A DNA stretch of 64,000 nt from positions 1 through 64,000 of the forward strand of contig CAMWXP010000003.1 of NCBI GenBank assembly GCA_947178255.1. Reading direction: 5' to 3'. Shown piece after piece: positions 39,826 to 48,873 of the stretch (positions within the stretch are counted from its first letter, which is position 1; each line of letters opens with the position of its first letter). The position numbers and the translations under genes are program-made. The notes beneath the pieces are model-generated. The model saw only the letters and a list, made by a program, of their open reading frames with translations, made no database searches and was not told the DNA's origin. This DNA comes from an uncultured Clostridia bacterium. Its GTDB lineage: Bacteria > Bacillota > Clostridia > Christensenellales > Pumilibacteraceae.

Positions 39826-40000
39826 TTTGCCTCACGGCAAGTTATATTCGCCTGCGGCGAGTGTTATACTTCGTGTGTTATTCGCCTACGGCGAGTGATA
39901 GCAACAATATCTTTGCGCAAGCAAAATATCACTATTTGCGAAGCAAATAATATCACTTTTAACCACAGGTTAAAAATATCACTGCGTTAGCAATATCACC
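39826..40000. repeat. Array of short palindromes of differing sequence separated by ATATCAC/GTTATA spacers
   Basis: TTGCCtcaCGGCAA, TCGCCtgcGGCGA, TCGCCtacGGCGA, TTTGCgcaaGCAAA, ATTTGCgaaGCAAAT, TTTTAACcacaGGTTAAAA, TGCgttaGCA. Confidence 0.8.
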
Positions 40001-40039
40001 ATAACAAAAAAAACTCGCTAACCATAGCAAGTTTTTTTG

Positions 40040-40582
40040 TTATTTTCCTGTTGTTCGCGGCACGGGCAGCATAAATTCCTTTGCCTCGCGCACTGCCTGT
40101 TTGTAGTATTTGCAAGGCCGCGCTATGTCGGGCAACAGCGGCTTACGCCAAGCAAACGGCACCAGCTCGTCTTCGCCGCCCACCCATACGGGTTCGTCAA
40201 CCGGCTTTGCGGAAGTGACGGACGGCTTGCGCGATACCGTTCTTTCTATCGGGCTTTCCGTACGCGTAATAGTTTTGGTGACGGTACGCGTAATAGTTTT
40301 GGATATGGGATTGAGCGTGACAGTCGCCGCGGTTTCCGACTGTTCGTCGGTCTTTTTTGTGCGACGGGAAACGGCGGAGGTTTTTTGGTTGAGTCTGCCC
40401 TTGGCTTCCTCGTAACGCTCCGCTTTGGTCTTTGGCAAAACCACCTCGGGAATTTCGTCAATCGTCACCGTCTTAATGGCATTTTTGTCCTTTTTGCCCT
40501 TTGTCTTTTTTTCGTAGGACGGCGAGTACTCCATTTCGGGAATGACGAATTCCTCTATTAACTTTTCTATGTCCTTTGCCAT
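40040..40582 (-). CDS. Hypothetical protein, charged, low complexity
   Basis: 180 aa; no family recognised; terminator-like hairpin immediately downstream. Confidence 0.6.
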   Translation of the reverse strand: MAKDIEKLIEEFVIPEMEYSPSYEKKTKGKKDKNAIKTVTIDEIPEVVLPKTKAERYEEAKGRLNQKTSAVSRRTKKTDEQSETAATVTLNPISKTITRTVTKTITRTESPIERTVSRKPSVTSAKPVDEPVWVGGEDELVPFAWRKPLLPDIARPCKYYKQAVREAKEFMLPVPRTTGK

Positions 40583-40602
40583 GCAACTCCCAGACTATAT
40601 TA

Positions 40603-41208
40603 TTATGCGTTATCGACGTGCATATGTGTATCGAAACCCGAAAACTTGTTTTTGTTTTTATTCAGTATGAATTTTAGCTTTTGAACGTCAGACTTGGCCA
40701 CCTTAAACGGCGTAGTCAGATTGCGCAGCGAGGAAAACGTGTGCTTGTTGGACGTCAATACAAGTATGCCGCGTTGCTCGTCTATTATGTAATCGCGCAC
40801 TTGGTGCCAGTCCAGCATGTCGAAGTTGGTGTACACGCCCTTGTCCACCACCGCGTTTTTGCTTATGCCGAGAACTATTACGAACGCTTCGGCGGCTATC
40901 ATAACTATAAGCACGAACATCAGCGCGATATTGGTGTACAGCCGCCCCACGCCGAACAGTCTGTAAAAGTCATCCACGCTGGGCGCGTCGGGGTCGGCCA
41001 TTTGCATTATCACGTAGAATATCAAAAACCCTATCGCCGCCGCAAATATCCAATAGAATATCTTTTGCGTTTTCAGCTCGACAAGCGTGATGGAATGATA
41101 CAGCTTGATCTGCCGCATAATGAGCGCGACCAGCTTTTGCACAAGCACCGCCGTCATTGTGACCGACACTATTGCCGTAATAATTACGGTTGTCAAATAT
41201 CCCGTCAT
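40603..41208 (-). CDS. Membrane protein with C-terminal PH-like region, unknown function
   Basis: Multiple TM segments then YTNFDMLDWHQVRDYIIDEQRGILVLTSNKHTF... Confidence 0.65.
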   Translation of the reverse strand: MTGYLTTVIITAIVSVTMTAVLVQKLVALIMRQIKLYHSITLVELKTQKIFYWIFAAAIGFLIFYVIMQMADPDAPSVDDFYRLFGVGRLYTNIALMFVLIVMIAAEAFVIVLGISKNAVVDKGVYTNFDMLDWHQVRDYIIDEQRGILVLTSNKHTFSSLRNLTTPFKVAKSDVQKLKFILNKNKNKFSGFDTHMHVDNA

Positions 41209-41289
41209 AAAAATAATTATACAGTGTTTTATATTTATTGTCAAGCCGATAAAGGGCGCGGCAGAGCGCCCTTTATCGGCTTGAAAGCG

Positions 41290-44200
41290 TTATTTAAAAT
41301 ATTTAACTCCCGCCTCGAACAAACGCATGTCGGTCTTGGCGTAGTACTCCACCGTGTTTTTAAGCAGGAATTCGCCCGTGCGCTCACTGTGTCCGTTCAT
41401 GCCCAGCACTCTGCCGTCGGGACTGACTATGCCCTCTATTGCGAGCGCAGTAGCGTTGCCGTCCAAATCGCAGTATTGCGTCGCTATTTGTCCGTTTTTT
41501 GCAAGCGCTTCAATTACTTCCTCGCCCGCAGTCAGCTTGCCCGTGCAATATGTCGGCACTTGGTACACGTCGCCTACCTTTAAGTGTTTGAGCCACGGAC
41601 TGAACGTAGAACACACCCGTATATTCGCAAGCGTCGACACAGGTCTGTCTATGCTGTCGAACGTAAGCATGTTGTCGGCTTTATCGGGCGCGTGTATATG
41701 TCCGCTCGGCAACAGTCCGCATTTAATAAGCGCGTTAAAGCCGTCGCCCAAGCCTATTGCCAGGCCGTCGCGCTTGTACAGCATATGCTCCACAGCCTCG
41801 GCAATTTCGGGGTTCAAAAGCAACTCCGCCATTTTGTCGCCGCCGCTCGGCAATGCAAGTATATTGCAATCTTTAATCGCCGCCGCCAGTGCTTTGACAC
41901 ACTCTCCGATATCGTTTTCGTCGCGGTTACGCACGACAAAAATTTGAGGCTGTGCGCCCGCTTTTTCAAACCGCCTTGCCGTTTCGATTTCGCCGCTTCC
42001 GTCAAGCACGGGTATAAGCACTTTTACTATTTGCGGCTTGGCTTTTGCGCGTTTGCGTTTACCGCCCTTGCCGGCGTAATCGGCGTTATACGCTTCGCCC
42101 TCCGCATTGGACGTTGCGGGTACGCCGCCGAACGCATTGGTAAAGCTGTTTAATAATCTCGTGCCCTCCACCTTTTTGCCGTCGTACACGACGTCGGTAC
42201 CGTCCGCCGTTTTCGTTATGCTCGCGCCGAAAAGAAAGTCAGGCTCGTCGGTAGTCATACCCAAAAATTCAAGGTCGTAACCGAAAAAGTCGTCACCTAT
42301 TCGCGCCGCGAAAATTATATCGCCCTCGCTCTCTTCGAACAAGTTTCTGTCCGTGGAAGCGAAAGCAAAGCCCAAGCCGTTACCGAAGCACGATTTGGCT
42401 ACCGTCGCCGCCGCGCCGCCGCGCTCGACAACCGCCGCCGCTGTTACGTTTTGCCGTCCTATCTCGCCCGCGAGCAGCATTAAAAAGTCGCAAAGATTAT
42501 CGAAGTCGGGCACGCCGTACATATCGCGTTTCAGCCTGTAACGGTACACGCGCTCGCCCTTGGTTTTGAACGTGTTGTCCACTATTACGGCGCTGTCGGC
42601 CACGCCCAGCCCGAACGCTATAAGCGTGGGAGGCACACCTTTATCCAAAGCTTCCGCTATGCAATCGCTGTTACCGATTGCCGCGCGTTTAAGATTGAGC
42701 TGCGCCGTGAGCGCGCCTAAGCCTGCGCTCATTTGCTCGCCCCACTTTTCGGAATTCGCACCCCGCGCGAAAAACTGTTGCAACGAAAGATAAATATGGT
42801 CGAGCCGCACGCCCGCCGCCGCCAGCTTTTCCACCGCGAGTATTACCGAATACATTCCGCCCATAAACGGTGACTCGGCAAGTATCGCCGAAAGCCCGTG
42901 CGCGCTCACCGTACACATATCGGTGTCGGCGGGAATTTTATTCGCCGTAACCTCGTTGGGCGTTAGCTGCTTTTTGCCGCCTAACGGCATAAACACGCTG
43001 CTCGCGCCGACGGTGGAATCGAAGGTTTCCGTCAAACCCTTTTGCGAACACACGTCGGGTCTACCGAGTATATCGCTCATAAGGCTTGCGTAATCGCCCT
43101 TTGCGTGCATAGAAGCGCGCTTGTGGTTGAGCGAGCCGAAGTAGTTTGTCTTGCGTTCTTTTATTAATGCGGTAGCTTCCCGCCGCACGCCGTTGCTGTC
43201 CAAAAACCTGCGTTCCAAATCGACGATCATATTGCCGTTTAGGAACATACGCAGTCTGTCTTTGTCTGTGATTTTGCCAATCACCGCAGCGTGCGAATTT
43301 TCGCTGCGGCACAGCTCGGTAACCGTATCGAGATCGCCCTCGTCGATTACTGTAACAATGCGCTCACCGCTTGCAGATACCGCAAGTTCGGTTGCAGAAC
43401 GTGCCGCGCCGACCGTCGGAATTGAATTAAGCTCTATATCCACACACGACGAAAGCTCGCCCGCAGCCACGGCAACGCCGCCGATGCCGCAAGCCTTGCC
43501 GCGCTTTACAAGCCGCGTAAAATCGCAATTACGCATAAGCCGTTGCAGCCCGAGTACCGTAGCAGGGTTATTCTCCGCGCCGCCTATAAGCACTACCAAG
43601 TCGCCCGCTCTCGGCACGTCGCCCGCCACGTTCGACTGCGGCGCCCCGCCCACGACAAAGCTCGTTTCCCGGTGCTGCGCCGTTTCCGCATTGTAATAAT
43701 CGCGCGCCTCGCCGATCGGTATGCCCGCTTGATTTGCATACGCCGAGTACACATTTGCCGAACGCGCGGCACCGTCCACTCCGTCGTTTACACGCATAGC
43801 TTGATAGGCATACGCTCTGCCCGAAACAGTTCCGAGTACGGCGTCACGAAGGCATGTTGTTCCGTTCGCCGGCTCAGTATCCGCGCGGCTTATACCGTCG
43901 TTTTTGAACGTTATATACCACGGCTCGACGGTGCCGTCTTTTTTTACCACGTCCTGCGTTATCGTGCAGGCGTTGTTTTCTGGCTGAATATATTGCGCGG
44001 CGGGCGCACAGCCCTTTTCGCGCAGGCGTAGCACCTTTGCACCGATAGTCGCCACGTCGTTAAGCGACGGGTATATATCGTCTCTACCATTATACAAGTG
44101 ATTGAACAGCTCGGTATAGTCGGCGTATGCCTGAGCTATGTGCGGGTTGTCCGATTTGATTTTTGTTTTGAGCGCCGTCGTAAATGTTCTGTGGCGGCAG

Positions 44201-44433
44201 CCGTCCGACCAGTACGCGTCTATAACCTTCAACTCGGTGTACGTCGGTTCCCTGCGCTGACCGCGAAAATACGATTGCACAAAAACAAGGTCGTCGAGGC
44301 TCATAGTAAACCCCTGCTCCTTGTACAGCGCCGACAGCGCGGAGTACGACTTTTGCGTAAAGCCGTCGACCATGCGCACGGGCTCGAACGGCGCGTCGTT
44401 ATTTACCTGTTTTTCGGTATCAATGCGTTTAAT
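41290..44433 (-). CDS. purL: Phosphoribosylformylglycinamidine synthase (PurL-PurQ type) lacking the usual N-terminal PurS-like region; possible ATT start at 44433
   Basis: VIDAYWSDGCRHRTFTT, C-terminal glutaminase-like domain (LALPSGGDKMAEL...YCTGKLTAGEE). Tracked GTG start (44379) has no Shine-Dalgarno; GGAGG at 44444-44440 sits 6 nt before ATT at 44433-44431 in frame. Confidence 0.85.
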   Translation of the reverse strand: MKRIDTEKQVNNDAPFEPVRMVDGFTQKSYSALSALYKEQGFTMSLDDLVFVQSYFRGQRREPTYTELKVIDAYWSDGCRHRTFTTALKTKIKSDNPHIAQAYADYTELFNHLYNGRDDIYPSLNDVATIGAKVLRLREKGCAPAAQYIQPENNACTITQDVVKKDGTVEPWYITFKNDGISRADTEPANGTTCLRDAVLGTVSGRAYAYQAMRVNDGVDGAARSANVYSAYANQAGIPIGEARDYYNAETAQHRETSFVVGGAPQSNVAGDVPRAGDLVVLIGGAENNPATVLGLQRLMRNCDFTRLVKRGKACGIGGVAVAAGELSSCVDIELNSIPTVGAARSATELAVSASGERIVTVIDEGDLDTVTELCRSENSHAAVIGKITDKDRLRMFLNGNMIVDLERRFLDSNGVRREATALIKERKTNYFGSLNHKRASMHAKGDYASLMSDILGRPDVCSQKGLTETFDSTVGASSVFMPLGGKKQLTPNEVTANKIPADTDMCTVSAHGLSAILAESPFMGGMYSVILAVEKLAAAGVRLDHIYLSLQQFFARGANSEKWGEQMSAGLGALTAQLNLKRAAIGNSDCIAEALDKGVPPTLIAFGLGVADSAVIVDNTFKTKGERVYRYRLKRDMYGVPDFDNLCDFLMLLAGEIGRQNVTAAAVVERGGAAATVAKSCFGNGLGFAFASTDRNLFEESEGDIIFAARIGDDFFGYDLEFLGMTTDEPDFLFGASITKTADGTDVVYDGKKVEGTRLLNSFTNAFGGVPATSNAEGEAYNADYAGKGGKRKRAKAKPQIVKVLIPVLDGSGEIETARRFEKAGAQPQIFVVRNRDENDIGECVKALAAAIKDCNILALPSGGDKMAELLLNPEIAEAVEHMLYKRDGLAIGLGDGFNALIKCGLLPSGHIHAPDKADNMLTFDSIDRPVSTLANIRVCSTFSPWLKHLKVGDVYQVPTYCTGKLTAGEEVIEALAKNGQIATQYCDLDGNATALAIEGIVSPDGRVLGMNGHSERTGEFLLKNTVEYYAKTDMRLFEAGVKYFK

Positions 44434-44453
44434 AATAAGCCTCCGCGGTATTG

Positions 44454-44798
44454 CTACACTATAAGCTTAAAGTATTCAACAAGCGTTTTGCCGCCCTTTA
44501 CTTTTAGCGCATAGCTTGTGCCGTTATGCGTAAAGCACACCTTTTTGCCGAACACACCCGTAACTTTGAGGTCGGTCAATTTATCTATGGAATCGGAAAA
44601 CACCTTTTTCATATTGTCCTTTTTGACGGTGACGCCGTTGTCATCGGCGCAAATCAAAATAGGATTGACAAGCGTGACGATTTCGCCGTTTACGCAAAGC
44701 AACAGCCTATTGCCACCCGCGCCCACTACCTCGGCGGCAATGCCCGCGTCGTCGGCGTACCCACACGCTATAAGGTGCTGTAATAATTCTTTATTCAT
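44454..44798 (-). CDS. Hypothetical protein
   Basis: 114 aa, directly upstream of purL; no family recognised. Confidence 0.6.
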   Translation of the reverse strand: MNKELLQHLIACGYADDAGIAAEVVGAGGNRLLLCVNGEIVTLVNPILICADDNGVTVKKDNMKKVFSDSIDKLTDLKVTGVFGKKVCFTHNGTSYALKVKGGKTLVEYFKLIV

Positions 44799-45027
44799 TT
44801 GTAGCTCCTTGGTATTAATATAATTATAATTTATTTACTCATCATTGTCAATAGAATTTACTATTAGCATCTTTCACGTATGACGAAAATAATTGTTAAT
44901 TCTGCATTCATAATTCCGAATTATTTTCAAAACCCTCTTGACTATGTCACTATATTGTTGTATAATGTAATATGCATACAAGTATACGTATAAGTGTGCG
45001 CAAGCAATACACCACAACGGAGTAATT

Positions 45028-45780
45028 ATGAAGCTACTGACAAGTTCTATCTGCAAGCAAGGCGGACGCGAATACAACCAAGACTACCTCGATCAAATAG
45101 TCTACGACGACGGCGCGTGCCTTGTTGTTTGCGACGGATTGGGTTCGTACTACGGCAGCGAGGTTGCCAGCCGTACCTGCGCCACGCACATTATCGACGC
45201 GTACTCGCAAGTTAAGCAAGTCGACCCCGAACGCGCGGTCAAGCCCGAATATTGCCAGAGCTATATTCAGTCGGCGCACAACCGCGTGGTGGACGAAAAG
45301 GAGCGCAACGCCAAAATCCGCTCGTCCTGCACCACCGTCGCTTGCGTGACCACCGACTTTAACTCGACGGTCATTTCGCACATCGGCGACACGCGCGTGT
45401 ACTTCTTTAAGAACAACAAGCTGCACTTCCAGACCAAGGACCATTCCCTGTCGCAAATCGCGGTGGAAATGGGCAAAATCCCGCTACGCGATATTCGCTC
45501 GGACAAGGACCAAAACAAGCTGACGCGCGTGCTCGGCTCGGATTATTACATTCCGCCCGACTGCGATATCTATAACAATCCCCTTCAACCGGGCGACGCG
45601 TTCATCCTTTGCTCGGACGGGTTCTGGGAGTACGTGTACGAAGAGGAAATGGAGGAGGATTTGCAGTCCTCCGCAACGCCCGAGGAAGCGCTGGCCAAGA
45701 TGGAACAGCGCCTGCTCTCCCGCGTGACCAAGTATAACGACAACTATTCGGCCATTGTAGCTATGGTAAAAGAAGGCTAA
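45028..45780 (+). CDS. PP2C-family Ser/Thr protein phosphatase
   Basis: GREYNQDYLDQIVYDDGACLVVCDGLGSYYGSEVAS, SHIGDTRVYFF, LCSDGFWEYV. Confidence 0.93.
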   Translation: MKLLTSSICKQGGREYNQDYLDQIVYDDGACLVVCDGLGSYYGSEVASRTCATHIIDAYSQVKQVDPERAVKPEYCQSYIQSAHNRVVDEKERNAKIRSSCTTVACVTTDFNSTVISHIGDTRVYFFKNNKLHFQTKDHSLSQIAVEMGKIPLRDIRSDKDQNKLTRVLGSDYYIPPDCDIYNNPLQPGDAFILCSDGFWEYVYEEEMEEDLQSSATPEEALAKMEQRLLSRVTKYNDNYSAIVAMVKEG

Positions 45781-45784
45781 CCGC

Positions 45785-47218
45785 ATGGCAAGAATTCGCA
45801 CAAACAAAAACATATGTTTGTTTTGCTTCGGCGACCTTGACACCGACCGCGTGTGCATGAGCTGTCACCACAAGGCGGACGACGTGCCGTCGCCGCCCCA
45901 CCACCTACCGCAGCGTTCGGTAATCGGACCGCAAAACAGATATCTTATAGGTAAAGCGCTCGGCGAGGGCGGCTTTGGTATTACGTATTTGGGTTGGGAT
46001 TTGCAGCAAGGCATTAAGGTAGCCGTCAAGGAATACTTCCCGTCCGGCTACGTAACTCGCGTCGCGGGCAACAACCAGGTAATTATCAACTCCAAGCAAA
46101 ACCAAGCGGCAAGCAACCGCGGCCTTAAACGGTTCGTGGAGGAGGCGCGCGCGCTCGCCAAAATAAAGAACCTTAACGGCGTGGTAAACGTTCGCGACTT
46201 CTTTTCCGCAAACGGCACCGCATATATCGTTATGGAATTTTTGGACGGCGTGTCGCTTAAAAAATACCTGCAACGCCGTGGCGGCAAGGTGGGCGCGGAC
46301 GAAATACTCACCATTATGCGCCCCGTAATGGACTCGCTTACCCAAGTCCACAAAATCGGGCTTATCCACCGCGATATATCCCCCGACAATATTCTTATAA
46401 CCAAATACAACGAGGTCAAGCTTATTGACTTCGGTGCGTCCAAATACTCCAACCCCGACGGCAGATCGCTGTCCATCGTTCTCAAACAGGGCTTTGCCCC
46501 GCCCGAGCAGTACGACACCCACGGCGAACAAGGCCCGTGGACGGACGTGTACGCGCTGGGCGTTACCATTTACTTTGCAATTACAGGTGTGCTTCCGCCC
46601 GAATCCATTCGCATAATGATGGGCAAGGAAGCGATTAAGCGCCCGTCAGAAATGGGAATCGCTATCGACCCGGGTGTGGAAAACGCGCTTATGAAGGCAC
46701 TTGCCGTCGATAAAAAGAAGCGGTACCAGGACGTACAGCAAATGATTAACGGCCTGTACAATCCCCGCGCGCCGCGCAAGACTGTCGCAGCCGCCACTAC
46801 CCCGCCGCCCGCAGCGCCCAAAAAATCGGTCATTCCCAGAACGGCTATGGGCGTTTCTGCCGAAAAGCCCGTAGAGCCCGAGGTAAAGCCCGCGGCAAAG
46901 GCGTCAGCCGTTAAACAAGCAGTTGCCAAGCCCGAGGTAAAGCCTACGCCTGCGGCAAAGTCCGAAGCGGCAAAACCTGCGACAGCAAGAGCGACGACGC
47001 CGACCGCCAAGCCAGCTACCGCAGTAAAACCGATTGCGAAGCCTACCCCCGCAGCAAAGCCCGCGACGCCTGCAAAGCCGGCGACCGCAACGGAACCCAA
47101 GCAAACAGCAAAACCCGCGACAGCTAAACCCGAAGCGGCAAAGTCCGAAGCAAAGCCGATTACCACGACGACAACTTCCCCTAAAAAATCGGTATTTTCC
47201 AAGCTGTTCAAAAAGTAA
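45785..47218 (+). CDS. Ser/Thr protein kinase with N-terminal zinc-ribbon-like motif and C-terminal Ala/Lys/Pro-rich tail
   Basis: CLFCFGDLDTDRVCMSCHHK; GKALGEGGFGITYLGWD; HRDISPDNILI; DFGASKY; tail ...AKPTPAAKPATPAKPATA...SPKKSVFSKLFKK. Confidence 0.93.
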   Translation: MARIRTNKNICLFCFGDLDTDRVCMSCHHKADDVPSPPHHLPQRSVIGPQNRYLIGKALGEGGFGITYLGWDLQQGIKVAVKEYFPSGYVTRVAGNNQVIINSKQNQAASNRGLKRFVEEARALAKIKNLNGVVNVRDFFSANGTAYIVMEFLDGVSLKKYLQRRGGKVGADEILTIMRPVMDSLTQVHKIGLIHRDISPDNILITKYNEVKLIDFGASKYSNPDGRSLSIVLKQGFAPPEQYDTHGEQGPWTDVYALGVTIYFAITGVLPPESIRIMMGKEAIKRPSEMGIAIDPGVENALMKALAVDKKKRYQDVQQMINGLYNPRAPRKTVAAATTPPPAAPKKSVIPRTAMGVSAEKPVEPEVKPAAKASAVKQAVAKPEVKPTPAAKSEAAKPATARATTPTAKPATAVKPIAKPTPAAKPATPAKPATATEPKQTAKPATAKPEAAKSEAKPITTTTTSPKKSVFSKLFKK

Positions 47219-47219
47219 T

Positions 47220-47253
47220 ACAAAAAAAGCGACTGCAAAGTCGCTTTTTTAAT
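47220..47253 (+). terminator. Rho-independent terminator
   Basis: AAAAAAAGCGACTGCAAAGTCGCTTTTTTAATT. Confidence 0.85.
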
Positions 47254-47309
47254 TCGGAATTGTGAATTCGGAATGCGGAATTTAGGAAAAGATTTTATTA
47301 AATTAATTA

Positions 47310-47368
47310 TGCGGCTGACGCCTGGATTTCTCGGCTGCACTCGAAATGATGGGCGGCTACGCCGCATT
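47310..47368. repeat. Interspersed repeat family B, copy 5 (half element) abutting family A
   Basis: TGCGGCTGACGCCTGGATTTCTCGGCTGCACTCGAAATGATGGGCGGCTACGCCGCATT. Confidence 0.8.
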
Positions 47369-47479
47369 AAGGTTGAGATTCTTCGCGGCGCGCTCCGCGC
47401 TTGCTCTGAATGACAAAATAAATTAACTTAGTACAAAACTATTTTTGTCATTCCGAGCAACGCGAGGAATCTCATCCTT
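47369..47479. repeat. Interspersed repeat family A, copy 3 (full inverted-repeat element)
   Basis: AAGGTTGAGATTCTTCGCGGCGCGCTCCGCGCTTGCTCTGAATGACAAAAT ... TTTTTGTCATTCCGAGCAACGCGAGGAATCTCATCCTT. Confidence 0.85.
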
Positions 47480-47481
47480 TT

Positions 47482-47769
47482 TTAATAATCTTCCAAAATA
47501 TCGTTCCAGTCAGGATTAAACGATTTTATAAGTTCCATTTTTTTACTACGCGACCAACCTTTTATTTCTTTTTCGCGCGCAATTGCATTATTCACATACT
47601 GTGTAGTTTCAACATAAACAAGCTTGTTTACATTATATTTTGCCGTAAAGCTATCTGGGTGCACTTGGTTTTCATGCTCAAACATTCGACGGTATATATT
47701 ATCCGTTACACCAGTATATAATACATTGTTATTTTTATTTGTTGCTATGTATACGTAATATGTTTTCAT
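47482..47769 (-). CDS. Single-domain GIY-YIG nuclease-family protein
   Basis: MKTYYVYIATNKNNNVLYTGVTDNIYRRMFEHENQVHPDSFTAKYNVNKLVYVETTQYVNNAIAREKEIKGWSRSKKMELI; the tracked N-terminal extension is read-through of repeat family A. Confidence 0.92.
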   Translation of the reverse strand: MKTYYVYIATNKNNNVLYTGVTDNIYRRMFEHENQVHPDSFTAKYNVNKLVYVETTQYVNNAIAREKEIKGWSRSKKMELIKSFNPDWNDILEDY

Positions 47770-47811
47770 TCTTTCAATATAAACCAAATATATAATAAAA
47801 GCAAGTAGAAT

Positions 47812-47882
47812 AAGGTTGAGATTCTTCGCGGCGCGCTCCGCGCTTGCTCTGAATAACCTGCGGTTGCTTCGTAGGACAAAAG
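47812..47882. repeat. Interspersed repeat family A, copy 4 (variant arm)
   Basis: AAGGTTGAGATTCTTCGCGGCGCGCTCCGCGCTTGCTCTGAATAACCTGCGGTTGCTTCGTAGGACAAAAG. Confidence 0.8.
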
Positions 47883-47959
47883 TATTTTTTACAGCAATAA
47901 CTTTTCTTTCATAATTCCACATTAAAAAATCCGTCACTATGTGACGGATTTTTATGTAC

Positions 47960-48523
47960 TTATTTTTGTTGGGCTTTGAGCAGCTCGCGGATTTCGGCGA
48001 GGATTTGCTCGGCGGTTTCGGGCTTGTTGGCTTCCGCTTCCGCCTTGGCCTTGGCTTCTTCCTCGGCCTGCTGAGCGGCTACGTATTCTATCATTTGCTT
48101 TTTGTTCATGCCCTTAGCTTTAAGCTCGGCTTTGAGCTGCTTGTCGATCTTAGCGCCTTTAAGCTTTTCGGCATTGGAGCGTACCGTGTTGATAGCCTTG
48201 ATGATAAGGAACAGTACCATTGCCGTGATGAGGAAGCTGATTACAGCCATAATGAGCTCGCCCCAGTTGATAAATACGGACTTAGACATATCGATCAACG
48301 CAGGATCGGAAGTAACCACGCCGTTTGCGTCCTTGGCAACGAGCATGGTGATAAGTCCCGACATATCGCCCATCGGTATGGCGTTGATGAGCGGTGTAAA
48401 AACGCCGTTGACCAGCGCCGTCACGATAGCGGTGAACGCCGCGCCGATAATCATACCTACGGCAAGATCGATAACGTTGCCGCGGGTTATGAATTCCTTG
48501 AATTCCTTGAAAAACTTTTTCAT
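47960..48523 (-). CDS. mscL: Large-conductance mechanosensitive channel
   Basis: [46 protein letters not shown]; charged C-terminal extension. Confidence 0.95.
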   Translation of the reverse strand: MKKFFKEFKEFITRGNVIDLAVGMIIGAAFTAIVTALVNGVFTPLINAIPMGDMSGLITMLVAKDANGVVTSDPALIDMSKSVFINWGELIMAVISFLITAMVLFLIIKAINTVRSNAEKLKGAKIDKQLKAELKAKGMNKKQMIEYVAAQQAEEEAKAKAEAEANKPETAEQILAEIRELLKAQQK

Positions 48524-48557
48524 AATGTACCTCTTTTTATTTTTACCTTGCGGTGAA

Positions 48558-48791
48558 TTACCGTCTGTTAAGCTTATCCAGCTCGTCGTTGAGTAGGCGT
48601 AAATTTTCGCGCTCCAAGTCTATCAGCCCGGAGAATGTTTTGAAGTATTCCACATCCTCGTCCGCGGGCGTTTCGTGATTGATAAGCGCCACGATAAATT
48701 CCGACATCGACCGCAAACGTTTTTGTTCCAGCATGTCGAGCTCGGCTTCGCTTTCTTTTATTTTCTTTAACAATTCGCTTTTTTTGGACAT
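48558..48791 (-). CDS. Small coiled-coil protein, unknown
   Basis: 77 aa, in line with the phosphorelay genes. Confidence 0.6.
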   Translation of the reverse strand: MSKKSELLKKIKESEAELDMLEQKRLRSMSEFIVALINHETPADEDVEYFKTFSGLIDLERENLRLLNDELDKLNRR

Positions 48792-48873
48792 AGACCTTTA
48801 CCTATACGAACATCTTGCCGTATTATATCACAACGCCTGAAAATTGTAAACTTTTTTTGCGCAGGTAAAATGA

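Noticed and set aside
39826-40000. Possible CRISPR array
   Set aside because: No identical direct repeat of CRISPR length, spacers far too short, units are palindromes with different stems, no cas genes.
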